64,000 nt of DNA from Hydractinia symbiolongicarpus (GCF_029227915.1 NC_079878.1:32329501-32393500), one strand, 5' to 3'. Shown: positions 13,478-27,000, counted from the first letter of the stretch. Program-made: numbers and translations. The notes: generated by a model from the sequence alone, not told the origin.

Positions 13478-14289
13478 CACCACTAAAACGCATGAGACTT
13501 TTAGTTTTTAAAAATGTTTTCATTTTTGATGAGACGCTGAATAAAAGAAGTTTACTCGCCGGCAAACGAAAACCTGCCATTTCCCGTAAATCCTGGACTC
13601 GGCCCGTATAGTCAAAAGTATACAAAGAAAGTACCCAGGGAGTAAACTCATTTCCCAAACGACTTTTTAAATTATTATTTCACCACTAAAACGCATGAGA
13701 CTTGTAGTTTTCAAGAATGTTTTCATTTTTGATGAGACGCTGAATAAAAGCAGTTTAATCGCCGGCAAACGAAAACCTGCGATTTCCCGTAAATCCCGGA
13801 CTCGGCCCGTATAGTCAAAAGTATACAAAGAAAGTACCCAGGGAGTAAACTCATTTCCCAAACGATTTTTTAAATTATTATTTCACCACTAAAACGCATG
13901 AGACTTTTAGTTTTTAAAAATGTTTTCATTTTTGATGAGACGCTGAATAAAAGAAGTTTACTCGCCGGCAAACGAAAACCTGCCATTTCCCGTAAATCCT
14001 GGACTCGGCCCGTATAGTCAAAAGTATACAAAGAAAGTACCCAGGGAGTAAACTCATTTCCCAAACGACTTTTTAAATTATTATTTCACCACTAAAACGC
14101 ATGAGACTTGTAGTTTTCAAGAATGTTTTCATTTTTGATGAGACGCTGAATAAAAGCAGTTTAATCGCCGGCAAACGAAAACCTGCGATTTCCCGTAAAT
14201 CCCGGACTCGGCCCGTATAGTCAAAAGTATACAAAGAAAGTACCCAGGGAGTAAACTCATTTCCAGAACGAGTTTTTAAATTATTTTTT
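13478..14289 (+). repeat. F-H dimer, 406 bp period, two copies
   Basis: 13478-13883 and 13884-14289 each contain F (CTTTTAGTTTTT, TTTACTCGCC, CCTGCCATTT, CCTGGACTCGG) followed by H (TTTTCAAGAATG, AAAAGCAG). Other HOR copies, for example 41014-41419, have a single F-H pair. This is a local dimer amplification within the 16-mer. Confidence 0.9.
13681..13883 (+). repeat. Representative satellite monomer (type H), 203 bp
   Basis: One full monomer, phased at CACCACT, shows the general layout. Bases 1-27 hold the anchor and GAGACTTGTAG. Bases 28-73 are A/T-tract rich, with an ATGTTTTCATTTTTGATGAG block. Bases 74-136 form a GC-rich core with CGCCGGCAAACGA, CCCGTAAATC and CGGCCCGTATAG. Bases 137-203 contain AGTATACAAAG, TACCCAGGGAG and ATTTCCC, ending in T-rich sequence before the next anchor. 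Counting by eye on a typical monomer gives about 38% GC overall, but about 54% GC in the core. The length is close to one nucleosome plus linker, which is typical of centromeric satellites. Confidence 0.9.
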
Positions 14290-15706
14290 CACCACTAAAA
14301 CGCATAAGACTTGTAGTTTTTAAAAATGTTTTCATTTTTGATGAGACGCTGAATAAAAGAAGTTTAATCGCCGGCAAACGAAAACCCGCGATTTTCCGTA
14401 AATCCCGGGATTGGCCCGTATAGTCAAAAGTATACAAAGAAAGTACCCAGGGAGTAAACTCATTTCCCGAAGGATTTTTTAAATTACTTTTTCACCACTA
14501 AAACGCATGAGACTTGTAGTTTTCAAAAATGTTTTCACTTTTGATGAGACGCTAAATAAAAGCAGTTTAATCGCCGGCAAACGAAAACCTGCGATTTCCC
14601 TAAATCCCGGACTCGGCCCGTATAGTCAAAAGTATACAAAGAAAGTACCCAGGGAGTAAACTCATTTCCAGAACGATTTTTTAAATTATTTTTTCACCAC
14701 TAAAACGCATAAGACTTGTAGTTTTTGAAAATATTTTCATTTTTGATCAGACGCTGAATAAAAGAAGTTTAATCGCCGGCAAACGAAAACCCGCGATTTC
14801 CCGTATATCCCGGCATGGCCCGTATAGTCAAAAGTATACAAAGAAAGTACCCAGGGAGTAAACTCATTTCCCGAACGATTTTTTAAATTATTTTTCACCA
14901 CTAAAACGCATGAGACTTGTAGTTTTCAAAAATGTTTTCATTTTTGATGGGACGCTGAATAAAAGAAGTTTAATCGCCGGCAAATGAAAATCCGCAATTT
15001 CCCGTAAATCCCGGACTCGGCCCGTATAGTCAAAAGCATACAAAGAAAGTACCCCGGGAGTAAACTCATTTCCCGAACGATTTTTTAAATTATTTTTTCA
15101 CCACTAAAACGCATGAGACTTGTAGTTTTCAAAAATGTTTTCATTTTTGATGAGCCGCTTAATGAAAGAGGTTTCATCGCCGGCAAACGAAATCCCGCGT
15201 TTTCCCGTAAATTCGGGGCTTGGCCCGTATAGTCGAATGTATACAAAGAAAGTACCCAGGGAGTAAACTCATTTCCCGAACGATTTTTTAAATTTTTTTT
15301 TTCACCACTAAAACGCATGAGACTTGTAGTTTTAAAAATGTTTTCATTTTTGATGAGACGCGTAATGAAAGAGGTTTAATCGCCGGAAAACAAAAACCCG
15401 CGATTTCCCGTAAATCCCGGGCTTGGCCCGTATAGTCGAATGTATACAAAGAAAGCACCCTGTGAGTAAACTCATTTCCAGAACGATTTTTTAAATTATT
15501 TTTTCACCACTAAAACGCATAAGACTTGTAGTTTTTAAAAATGTTTTCATTTTTGATGAGACGCTGAATAAAGTAAGTTTAATCGCCGGCAAACGAAAAC
15601 CCGCGATTTCCCGTATATCCCGGCATGACCCGTATAGTCAAAAGTATACAAAGAAAGTACCCAGGGAGTAAACTCATTTCCCGAACGATTTTTAAAATTT
15701 TTTTTT

Positions 15707-16110
15707 TACCACTAAAACGCATGAGACTTGTAGTTTTTGAAAATATTTTCATTTTTGATCAGACGCTGAATAAAAGAAGTTTAATCGCCGGCAAACGAAA
15801 ACCCGCGATTTCCCGTATATCCCGGCATGGCCCGTATAGTCAAAAGTATACAAAGAAAGTACCCAGGGAGTAAACTCATTTCCCGAACGATTTTTTAAAT
15901 TATTTTTCACCACTAAAACGCATGAGACTTGTAGTTTTCAAAAATGTTTTCATTTTTGATGGGACGCTTAATGAAAGAGGTTTCATCGCCGGCAAACGAA
16001 ATCCCGCGTTTTCCCGTAAATTCGGGGCTTGGCCCGTATAGTCGAATGTATACAAAGAAAGTACCCAGGGAGTAAACTCATTTCCCGAACGATTTTTTAA
16101 ATTTTTTTTT
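15707..16110 (+). repeat. Two consecutive hybrid monomers: X/J and C/D
   Basis: The monomer at 15707 begins like X (TTTTTAAAATTTTTTTTT, then TACCACT) but from about 15733 reads as J (TTTTTGAAAATATTTTC, TGATCAG). The next, at 15908, begins as C with GATGGGACGC and then continues as D with TTAATGAAAGAGG at about 15966. Both keep normal length, so each join lies at homologous positions of the two parents. X/J skips L to A; C/D removes one monomer length. Confidence 0.85.
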
Positions 16111-19100
16111 CAGCACTAAAACGCATGAGACTTGTAGTTTTTAAAAATGTTTTCATTTTTGATGAGACGCTGAATAAAAGAAGTTTAATCGCCGGCAAAC
16201 GAAAACCTGCCATTTCCCGTAAATCCTGGACTCGGCCCGTATAGTCAAAAGTATACAAAGAAAATACCCAGGTAGTAAACTCATTTCCCAAACGATTTTT
16301 TAAATTATTATTTCACCACTAAAACGCAAGAGACTTTTAGTTTTTAAAAATGTTTTCATTTTTGATGAGACGCTGAATAAAAGAAGTTTACTCGCCGGCA
16401 AACGAAAACCTGCCATTTCCCGTAAATCCTGGACTCGGCCCGTATAGTCAAAAGTATACAAAGAAAGTACCCAGGGAGTAAACTCATTTCCCAAACGATT
16501 TTTTAAATTATTATTTCACCACTAAAACGCATGAGAATTGTAGTTTTTAAGAATGTTTTCATTTTTGATGAGACGCTGAATAAAAGCAGTTTAATCGCCG
16601 GCAAACGAAAACCTGCGATTTCCCGTAAATCCCGGACTCGGCCCGTATAGTCAAAAGTATACAAAGAAAGTACCCAGGGAGTAAACTCATTTCCAGAACG
16701 AGTTTTTAAATTATTTTTTCACCACTAAAACGCATAAGACTTGTAGTTTTTAAAAATGTTTTCATTTTTGATGAGACGCTGAATAAAAGAAGTTTAATCG
16801 CCGGCAAACGAAAACCCGCGATTTCCCGTAAATCCCGGGCTTGGCCCGTATAGTCAAAAGTATACAAAGAAAGTACCCAGGGAGTAAACTCATTTCCCGA
16901 ACGATTTTTTAAATTACTTTTTCACCACTAAAACGCATGAGACTTGTAGTTTTCAAAAATGTTTTCACTTTTGATGAGACGCTAAATAAAAGCAGTTTAA
17001 TCGCCGGCAAACGAAAACCTGCGATTTCCCTAAATCCCGGACTCGGCCCGTATAGTCAAAAGTATACAAAGAAAGTACCCAGGGAGTAAACTCATTTCAA
17101 GAACGATTTTTTAAATTATTTTTTCACCACTAAAACGCATAAGACTTGTAGTTTTTGAAAATATTTTCATTTTTGATCAGACGCTGAATAAAAGAAGTTT
17201 AATCGCCGGCAAACGAAAACCCGCGATTTCCCGTATATCCCGGCATGGCCCGTATAGTCAAAAGTATACAAAGAAAGTACCCAGGGAGTAAACTCATTTC
17301 CCGAACGATTTTTTAAATTATTTTTCACCACTAAAACGCATGAGACTTGTAGTTTTCAAAAATGTTTTCATTTTTGATGGGACGCTGAATAAAAGAAGTT
17401 TAATCGCCGGCAAACGAAAATCCGCAATTTCCCGTAAATCCCGGACTCGGCCCGTATAGTCAAAAGCATACAAAGAAAGTACCCAGGGAGTAAACTCATT
17501 TCCCGAACGATTTTTTAAATTATTTTTTCACCACTAAAACGCATGAGACTTGTAGTTTTCAAAAATGTTTTCATTTTTGATGAGCCGCTTAATGAAAGAG
17601 GTTTCATCGCCGGCAAACGAAATCCCGCGTTTTCCCGTAAATTCGGGGCTTGGCCCGTATAGTCGAATGTATACAAAGAAAGTACCCAGGGAGTAAACTA
17701 ATTTCCCGAACGATTTTTTAAATTTTTTTTTCAGCACTAAAACGCATGAGACTTGTAGTTTTTAAAAATGTTTTCATTTTTGATGAGACGCTGAATAAAA
17801 GAAGTTTAATCGCCGGCAAACGAAAACCTGCCATTTCCCGTAAATCCTGGACTCGGCCCGTATAGTCAAAAGTATACAAAGAAAATACCCAGGTAGTAAA
17901 CTCATTTCCCAAACGATTTTTTAAATTATTATTTCACCACTAAAACGCAAGAGACTTTTAGTTTTTAAAAATGTTTTCATTTTTGATGAGACGCTGAATA
18001 AAAGAAGTTTACTCGCCGGCAAACGAAAACCTGCCATTTCCCGTAAATCCTGGACTCGGCCCGTATAGTCAAAAGTATACAAAGAAAGTACCCAGGGAGT
18101 AAACTCATTTCCCAAACGATTTTTTAAATTATTATTTCACCACTAAAACGCATGAGACTTGTAGTTTTTAAGAATGTTTTCATTTTTGATGAGACGCTGA
18201 ATAAAAGCAGTTTAATCGCCGGCAAACGAAAACCTGCGATTTCCCGTAAATCCCGGACTCGGCCCGTATAGTCAAAAGTATACAAAGAAAGTACCCAGGG
18301 AGTAAACTCATTTCCAGAACGAGTTTTTAAATTATTTTTTCACCACTAAAACGCATAAGACTTGTAGTTTTTAAAAATGTTTTCATTTTTGATGAGACGC
18401 TGAATAAAAGAAGTTTAATCGCCGGCAAACGAAAACCCGCGATTTCCCGTAAATCCCGGGCTTGGCCCGTATAGTCAAAAGTATACAAAGAAAGTACCCA
18501 GGGAGTAAACTCATTTCCCGAACGATTTTTTAAATTACCTTTTCACCACTAAAACGCATGAGACTTGTAGTTTTCAAAAATGTTTTCACTTTTGATGAGA
18601 CGCTAAATAAAAGCAGTTTAATCGCCGGCAAACGAAAACCTGCGATTTCCCTAAATCCCGGACTCGGCCCGTATAGTCAAAAGTATACAAAGAAAGTACC
18701 CAGGGAGTAAACTCATTTCCAGAACGATTTTTTAAATTATTTTTTCACCACTAAAACGCATAAGACTTGTAGTTTTTGAAAATATTTTCATTTTTGATCA
18801 GACGCTGAATAAAAGAAGTTTAATCGCCGGCAAACGAAAACCCGCGATTTCCCGTATATCCCGGCATGGCCCGTATAGTCAAAAGTATACAAAGAAAGTA
18901 CCCAGGGAGTAAACTCATTTCCCGAACGATTTTTTAAATTATTTTTCACCACTAAAACGCATGAGACTTGTAGTTTTCAAAAATGTTTTCATTTTTGATG
19001 GGACGCTGAATAAAAGAAGTTTAATCGCCGGCAAACGAAAATCCGCAATTTCCCGTAAATCCCGGACTCGGCCCGTATAGTCAAAAGCATACAAAGAAAG

Positions 19101-19352
19101 TACCCAGGGAGTAAACTCATTTCCCGAACGATTTTTTAAATTATTTTTTCACCACTAAAACGCATGAGACTTGTAGTTTTCAAAAATGTTTTCATTTTTG
19201 ATGAGCCGCTTAATGAAAGAGGTTTCATCGCCGGCAAACGAAATCCCGCGTTTTCCCGTAAATTCGGGGCTTGGCCCGTATAGTCGAATGTATACAAAGA
19301 AAGTACCCAGGGAGTATACTCATTTCCCGAACGATTTTTTAAATTTTTTTTT
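16111..19352 (+). repeat. 8-monomer HOR alpha (F'-F-H-I-A-J-C-D), 1621 bp, two copies
   Basis: F' at 16111 and 17732, F at 16314 and 17935, then H, I, A, J, C, D. The F anchors are exactly 1621 bp apart. F carries the private variant CGCAAGAGACTTTTAG. The D to F' join (AAATTTTTTTTTCAGCAC) is the same in both units, at about 16100 and 17720. The unit equals the 16-mer with E-K-X-L-G-M-N-O removed, a deletion of eight monomers. Confidence 0.92.
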
Positions 19353-22187
19353 CACCACTAAAACGCATGAGACTTGTAGTTTTAAAAATGTTTTCATTTT
19401 TGATGAGACGCGTAATGAAAGAGGTTTAATCGCCGGAAAACAAAAACCCGCGATTTCCCGTAAATCCCGGGCTTGGCCCGTATAGTCGAATGTATACAAA
19501 GAAAGCACCCTGTGAGTAAACTCATTTCCAGAGCGATTTTTTAAATTATTTTTTCACCACTAAAACGCATAAGACTTGTAGTTTTTAAAAATGTTTTCAT
19601 TTTTGATGAAACGCTGAATAAAGGAAGTTTAATCGCCGGCAAACGAAAACCCGCGATTTCTTGTATATCCCGGCATGACCCGTATAGTCAAAAGTATACA
19701 AAGAAAGTACCCAGGGAGTAAACTCATTTCCCGAACGATTTTTAAAATTTTTTTTTTTACCACTAAAACGCATGAGACTTGTAGTTTTCAAAAATGTTTT
19801 CATTTTTGATGAGACGCTGAATAAAAGAAGTTTAATTGCCGGCAAACGAAAACCTGCGATTTCCCGTAAATCCTGGACTCGGCCCGTATAGTCAAAAGTA
19901 TACAAAGAAAGTACCCAGGGAGTAAACTCATTTCCCAAACGACTTTTTAAATTATTATTTCACCACTAAAACGCATGAGACTTGTAGTTTTCAAGAATGT
20001 TTTCATTTTTGATGAGACGCTGAATAAAAGCAGTTTAATCGCCGGCAAACGAAAACCTGCGATTTCCCGTAAATCCCGGACTCGGCCCGTATAGTCAAAA
20101 GTATACAAAGAAAGTACCCAGGGAGTAAACTCATTTCCAGAACGAGTTTTTAAATTATTTTTTCACCACTAAAACGCATAAGACTTGTAGTTTTTAAAAA
20201 TGTTTTCATTTTTGATGAGACGCTGAATAAAAGAAGTTTAATCGCCGGCAAACGAAAACCCGCGATTTCCCGTAAATCCCGGGCTTGGCCCGTATAGTCA
20301 AAAGTATACAAAGAAAGTACCCAGGGAGTAAACTCATTTCCCGAAGGATTTTTTAAATTACTTTTTCACCACTAAAACGCATGAGACTTGTAGTTTTCAA
20401 AAATGTTTTCACTTTTGATGAGACGCTAAATAAAAGCAGTTTAATCGCCGGCAAACGAAAACCTGCGATTTCCCTAAATCCCGGACTCGGCCCGTATAGT
20501 CAAAAGTATACAAAGAAAGTACCCAGGGAGTAAACTCATTTCCAGAACGATTTTTTAAATTATTTTTTCACCACTAAAACGCATAAGACTTGTAGTTTTT
20601 GAAAATATTTTCATTTTTGATCAGACGCTGAATAAAAGAAGTTTAATCGCCGGCAAACGAAAACCCGCGATTTCCCGTATATCCCGGCATGGCCCGTATA
20701 GTCAAAAGTATACAAAGAAAGTACCCAGGGAGTAAACTCATTTCCCGAACGATTTTTTAAATTATTTTTCACCACTAAAACGCATGAGACTTGTAGTTTT
20801 CAAAAATGTTTTCATTTTTGATGGGACGCTGAATAAAAGAAGTTTAATCGCCGGCAAACGAAAATCCGCAATTTCCCGTAAATCCCGGACTCGGCCCGTA
20901 TAGTCAAAAGCATACAAAGAAAGTACCCAGGGAGTAAACTCATTTCCCGAACGATTTTTTAAATTATTTTTTCACCACTAAAACGCATGAGACTTGTAGT
21001 TTTCAAAAATGTTTTCATTTTTGATGAGCCGCTTAATGAAAGAGGTTTCATCGCCGGCAAACGAAATCCCGCGTTTTCCCGTAAATTCGGGGCTTGGCCC
21101 GTATAGTCAAAAGTATACAAAGAAAATACCCAGGTAGTAAACTCATTTCCCAAACGATTTTTTAAATTATTATTTCACCACTAAAACGCAAGAGACTTTT
21201 AGTTTTTAAAAATGTTTTCATTTTTGATGAGACGCTGAATAAAAGAAGTTTACTCGCCGGCAAACGAAAACCTGCCATTTCCCGTAAATCCTGGACTCGG
21301 CCCGTATAGTCAAAAGTATACAAAGAAAGTACCCAGGGAGTAAACTCATTTCCCAAACGATTTTTTAAATTATTATTTCACCACTAAAACGCATGAGACT
21401 TGTAGTTTTTAAGAATGTTTTCATTTTTGATGAGACGCTGAATAAAAGCAGTTTAATCGCCGGCAAACGAAAACCTGCGATTTCCCGTAAATCCCGGACT
21501 CGGCCCGTATAGTCAAAAGTATACAAAGAAAGTACCCAGGGAGTAAACTCATTTCCAGAACGAGTTTTTAAATTATTTTTTCACCACTAAAACGCATAAG
21601 ACTTGTAGTTTTTAAAAATGTTTTCATTTTTGATGAGACGCTGAATAAAAGAAGTTTAATCGCCGGCAAACGAAAACCCGCGATTTCCCGTAAATCCCGG
21701 GCTTGGCCCGTATAGTCAAAAGTATACAAAGAAAGTACCCAGGGAGTAAACTCATTTCCCGAACGATTTTTTAAATTACTTTTTCACCACTAAAACGCAT
21801 GAGACTTGTAGTTTTCAAAAATGTTTTCACTTTTGATGAGACGCTAAATAAAAGCAGTTTAATCGCCGGCAAACGAAAACCTGCGATTTCCCTAAATCCC
21901 GGACTCGGCCCGTATAGTCAAAAGTATACAAAGAAAGTACCCAGGGAGTAAACTCATTTCCAGAACGATTTTTTAAATTATTTTTTCACCACTAAAACGC
22001 ATAAGACTTGTAGTTTTTGAAAATATTTTCATTTTTGATCAGACGCTGAATAAAAGAAGTTTAATCGCCGGCAAACGAAAACCCGCGATTTCCCGTATAT
22101 CCCGGCATGGCCCGTATAGTCAAAAGTATACAAAGAAAGTACCCAGGGAGTAAACTCATTTCCCGAACGATTTTTTAAATTATTTTT
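19353..22187 (+). repeat. Partial 16-mer remnants: E-K-X-H-I-A-J-C-D/F'-F-H-I-A-J
   Basis: E (19353), K (19555), X (19759), H (19961), I (20164), A (20367), J (20569), C (20770), D (20973), F (21176), H (21379), I (21582), A (21785), J (21987). X is joined to H, skipping L to F. The D monomer at 20973 changes to F' sequence at about 21100-21120 (GTCAAAAG, then AAAATACCCAGGTAG), a breakpoint different from the D to F' join of the preceding 8-mer. F 17935 to F 21176 is 3241 bp. Confidence 0.85.
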
Positions 22188-24010
22188 CACCACTAAAACG
22201 CATGAGACTTGTAGTTTTCAAAAATGTTTTCATTTTTGATGGGACGCTGAATAAAAGAAGTTTAATCGCCGGCAAACGAAAATCCGCAATTTCCCGTAAA
22301 TCCCGGACTCGGCCCGTATAGTCAAAAGCATACAAAGAAAGTACCCAGGGAGTAAACTCATTTCCCGAACGATTTTTTAAATTATTTTTTCACCACTAAA
22401 ACGCATGAGACTTGTAGTTTTCAAAAATGTTTTCATTTTTGATGAGCCGCTTAATGAAAGAGGTTTCATCGCCGGCAAACGAAATCCCGCGTTTTCCCGT
22501 AAATTCGGAACTTGGCCCGTATAGTCGAATGTATACAAAGAAAGTACCCAGGGAGTATACTCATTTCCCGAACGATTTTTTAAATTTTTTTTTTTCACCA
22601 CTAAAACGCATGAGACTTGTAGTTTTAAAAATGTTTTCATTTTTGATGAGACGCGTAATGAAAGAGGTTTAATCGCCGGAAAACAAAAACCCGCGATTTC
22701 CCGTAAATCCCGGGCTTGGCCCGTATAGTCGAATGTATACAAAGAAAGCACCCTGTGAGTGAACTCATTTCCAGAACGATTTTTTAAATTATTTTTTCAC
22801 CACTAAAACGCATAAGACTTGTAGTTTTTAAAAATGTTTTCATTTTTGATGAAACGCTGAATAAAGGAAGTTTAATCGCCGGCAAACGAAAACCCGCGAT
22901 TTCCCGTATATCCCGGCATGACCCGTATAGTCAAAAGTATACAAAGAAAGTACCCAGGGAGTAAACTCATTTCCCGAACGATTTTTAAAATTTTTTTTTT
23001 ACCACTAAAACGCATGAGACTTGTAGTTTTCAAAAATGTTTTCATTTTTGATGAGACGCTGAATAAAAGAAGTTTAATTGCCGGCAAACGAAAACCTGCG
23101 ATTTCCCGTAAATCCTGGACTCGGCCCGTATAGTCAAAAGTATAGAAAGAAAGTACCCAGGGAGTAAACTTATTTCCAGAACGATTTTTTAAATTATTTT
23201 TTCACCACTAAAACGCATAAGACTTGTAGTTTTTAAAAATGTTTTCATTTTTGATGAGACGCTAAATAAAAGAAGTTTAATCGCCGGCAAAAGAAAACCC
23301 GCGAATTCCCGTAAATCCCGGGCTTGGCCCGTATAGTCAAAAGTATACGAAGAAAGTACCCAGGGAGTAAACTCATTTCCCGAACGATTTTTTAAATTAC
23401 TTTTTCACCACTAAAACGCATGAGACTTGTAGTTTTCAAAAATGTTTTTATTTTGATGAGACGCTGAATAAAAGCAGTTTAATCGCCGGCAAACGAAAAA
23501 CTGCGATTTCCCTAAATCCCGGACTCGGCCCGTATAGTCAAAAGTATACAAAGAAAGTACCCAGGGAGTAAACTCATTTCCAGAACGATTTTTTAAATTA
23601 TTTTTTTACCACTAAAACGCATAAGACTTGTAGTTTTTAAAAATATTTTCATTTTTGATCAGACGCTGAATAAAAGAAGTTTAATCGCCGGCAAACGAAA
23701 ACCCGCGATTTCCCGTATATCCCGGCATGGCCCGTATAGTCAAAAGTATACAAAGAAAGTACCCAGGGAGTAAACTCATTTCCCGAACGATTTTTTAAAT
23801 TATTTTTCACCACTAAAACGCATGAGACTTGTAGTTTTCAAAAATGTTTTCATTTTTGATGGGACGGTGAATAAAAGAAGTTTAATCGCCGGCAAACGAA
23901 AATCCGCAATTTCCCGTAAATCCCGGACTCGGCCCGTATAGTCAAAAGCATACAAAGAAAGTACCCAGGGAGTAAACTCATTTCCCGAACGATTTTTTAA
24001 ATTATTTTTT
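22188..24010 (+). repeat. 8-monomer HOR beta (C-D-E-K-X-L-G-J), 1620 bp
   Basis: C (22188), D (22391), E (22596), K (22798), X (23000), L (23203), G (23406), then a hybrid at 23607 that starts with the TACCACT of an M monomer, still has TTTTTAAAAATATT, and becomes J (TGATCAGACG); the next C is at 23808. The period of 1620 bp equals that of the 8-mer at 16111, but the monomer content is different: here M to A are missing. G has the short TTTTTATTTTGATG and GAAAAACTGCG. Confidence 0.88.
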
Positions 24011-27000
24011 CACCACTAAAACGCATGAGACTTGTAGTTTTCAAAAATGTTTTCATTTTTGATGAGCCGCTTAATGAAAGAGGTTTCATCGCCGGCAAAC
24101 GAAATCCCGCGTTTTCCCGTAAATTCGGGGCTTGGCCCGTATAGTCGAATGTATACAAAGAAAGTACCCAGGGAGTATACTCATTTCCCGAACGATTTTT
24201 TAAATTTTTTTTTTCACCACTAAAACGCATGAGACTTGTAGTTTTAAAAATGTTTTCATTTTTGATGAGACGCGTAATGAAAGAGGTTTAATCGCCGGAA
24301 AACAAAAACCCGCGATTTCCCGTAAATCCCGGGCTTGGCCCGTATAGTCGAATGTATACAAAGAAAGCACCCTGTGAGTAAACTCATTTCCAGAACGATT
24401 TTTTAAATTATTTTTTCACCACTAAAACGCATAAGACTTGTAGTTTTTAAAAATGTTTTCATTTTTGATGAAACGCTGAATAAAGGAAGTTTAATCGCCG
24501 GCAAACGAAAACCCGCGATTTCCCGTATATCCCGGCATGACCCGTATAGTCAAAAGTATACAAAGAAAGTACCCAGGGAGTAAACTCATTTCCCGAACGA
24601 TTTTTAAATTTTTTTTTTTTACCACTAAAACGCATGAGACTTGTAGTTTTCAAAAATGTTTTCATTTTTGATGAGACGCTGAATAAAAGAAGTTTAATTG
24701 CCGGCAAACGAAAACCTGCGATTTCCCGTAAATCCTGGACTCGGCCCGTATAGTCAAAAGTATAGAAAGAAAGTACCCAGGGAGTAAACTTATTTCCAGA
24801 ACGATTTTTTAAATTATTTTTTCACCACTAAAACGCATAAGACTTGTAGTTTTTAAAAATGTTTTCATTTTTGATGAGACGCTAAATAAAAGAAGTTTAA
24901 TCGCCGGCAAACGAAAACCCGCGAATTCCCGTAAATCCCGGGCTTGGCCCGTATAGTCAAAAGTATACGAAGAAAGTACCCAGGGAGTAAACTCATTTCC
25001 CGAACGATTTTTTAAATTACTTTTTCACCACTAAAACGCATGAGACTTGTAGTTTTCAAAAATGTTTTTATTTTGATGAGACGCTGAATAAAAGCAGTTT
25101 AATCGCCGGCAAACGAAAAACTGCGATTTCCCTAAATCCCGGACTCGGCCCGTATAGTCAAAAGTATACAAAGAAAGTACCCAGGGAGTAAACTCATTTC
25201 CAGAACGATTTTTTAAATTATTTTTTTACCACTAAAACGCATAAGACTTGTAGTTTTTAAAAATGTTTTCATTTTTGATGAGACGCTGAATAAAAGAAGT
25301 TTAATCGCCGGCAAACGAAAACCCGCGATTTCCCGTAAATCCCGGGCTTGGCCCGTATAGTCGAATGTATACAAAGAAAGCACCCTGTGAGTAAACTCAT
25401 TTCCAGAACGATTTTTTAAATTATTTTTTCACCACTGAAACGCATAAGACTTGTAGTTTTTAAAAATGTTTTCATTTTTGATGAGACGCTGAATAAAAGA
25501 AGTTTAATCGCCGGCAAACGAAAACCCGCGATTTCCCGTAAATCCCGGCTTGGCCCGTATAGTCAAAAGTATACAAAGAAAGTACCCAGGGAGTAAACTC
25601 ATTTCCCGAACGATTTTTTAAAATATTTTTTCACCACTAAAACGCATGAGACTTGTACTTTCAAAAATGTTTTCATTTTTGATGAGACGCTGAATAAAAG
25701 AAGTTTAATCGCCGGCAAACGAAAACCTGCGATTTCCCGTAAATCCCGGGCTTGGCCCGTATAGTCAAAAGTATACAAAGAAAGTACCCAGGGAGTAAAC
25801 TCATTTCCCGTACGATTTTTTAAATTACTTTTTCAGCACTAAAACGCATGAGACTTGTAGTTTTTAAAAATGTTTTCATTTTTGATGAGACGCTGAATAA
25901 AAGAAGTTTAATCGCCGGCAAACAAAAACCTGCCATTTCCCGTAAATCCTGGACTCGGCCCGTATAGTCAAAAGTATACAAAGAAAATACCCAGGTAGTA
26001 AACTCCTTTCCCAAACGATTTTTTAAATTATTATTTCACCACTAAAACGCATGAGACTTTTAGTTTTTAAAAATGTTTTCATTTTTGATGAGACGCTGAA
26101 TAAAAGAAGTTTACTCGCCGGCAAACGAAAACCTGCCATTTCCCGTAAATCCTGGACTCGGCCCGTATAGTCAAAAGTATACAAAGAAAGTACCCAGGGA
26201 GTAAACTCATTTCCCAAACGATTTTTTAAATTATTATTTCACCACTAAAACGCATGAGACTTGTACTTTCAAAAATGTTTTCATTTTTGATGAGACGCTG
26301 AATAAAAGAAGTTTAATCGCCGGCAAACGAAAACCTGCGATTTCCCGTAAATCCCGGGCTTGGCCCGTATAGTCAAAAGTATACGAAGAAAGTACCCAGG
26401 GAGTAAACTCATTTCCCGTACGATTTTTTAAATTACTTTTTCAGCACTAAAACGCATGAGACTTGTAGTTTTTAAAAATGTTTTCATTTTTGATGAGACG
26501 CTGAATAAAAGAAGTTTAATCGCCGGCAAACAAAAACCTGCCATTTCCCGTAAATCCTGGACTCGGCCCGTATAGTCAAAAGTATACAAAGAAAATACCC
26601 AGGTAGTAAACTCCTTTCCCAAACGATTTTTTAAATTATTATTTCACCACTAAAACGCATGAGACTTTTAGTTTTTAAAAATGTTTTCATTTTTGATGAG
26701 ACGCTGAATAAAAGAAGTTTACTCGCCGGCAAACGAAAACCTGCCATTTCCCGTAAATCCTGGACTCGGCCCGTATAGTCAAAAGTATACAAAGAAAGTA
26801 CCCAGGGAGTAAACTCATTTCCCAAACGATTTTTTAAATTATTATTTCACCACTAAAACGCATGAGACTTGTAGTTTTCAAGAATGTTTTCATTTTTGAT
26901 GAGACGCTGAATAAAAGCAGTTTAATCGCCGGCAAACGAAAACCTGCGATTTCCCGTAAATCCCGGACTCGCCCGTATAGTCAAAAGTATACAAAGAAAG

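Larger units (their letters stand above)
11657..15706 (+). repeat. Domain 2 start: extended 16-mer HOR copy with one extra F-H dimer
   Basis: Order: E (11657), K (11859), X (12062), L (12265), G (12468), M (12669), N (12872), O (13074), F' (13276), F (13478), H (13681), F (13884), H (14087), I (14290), A (14493), J (14695), C (14896), D (15099), E (15303), K (15505). E to E is 3646 bp, which is 18 monomers: the 16-mer plus one inserted F-H dimer of 406 bp. J, with TGATCAGACG, appears here for the first time. Confidence 0.88.

Noticed and set aside
13681-13883. CENP-B box (NTTCGNNNNANNCGGGN)
   Set aside because: On the minus strand the monomer has GTTCGGGAAATGAG and TTTCGTTTGCCGGCGA. Each resembles the first half of the box, but neither has CGGG at the right spacing. 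I would not call a functional box from half matches.
22377-22751. Longest reading frame (124 codons, minus strand) as a possible gene
   Set aside because: It spans D and E monomers and exists only because their T-tract length keeps two monomers in the same frame. The equivalent region 1620 bp later (23997-24230) is shortened by a length change in that tract, as expected for non-coding repeats.
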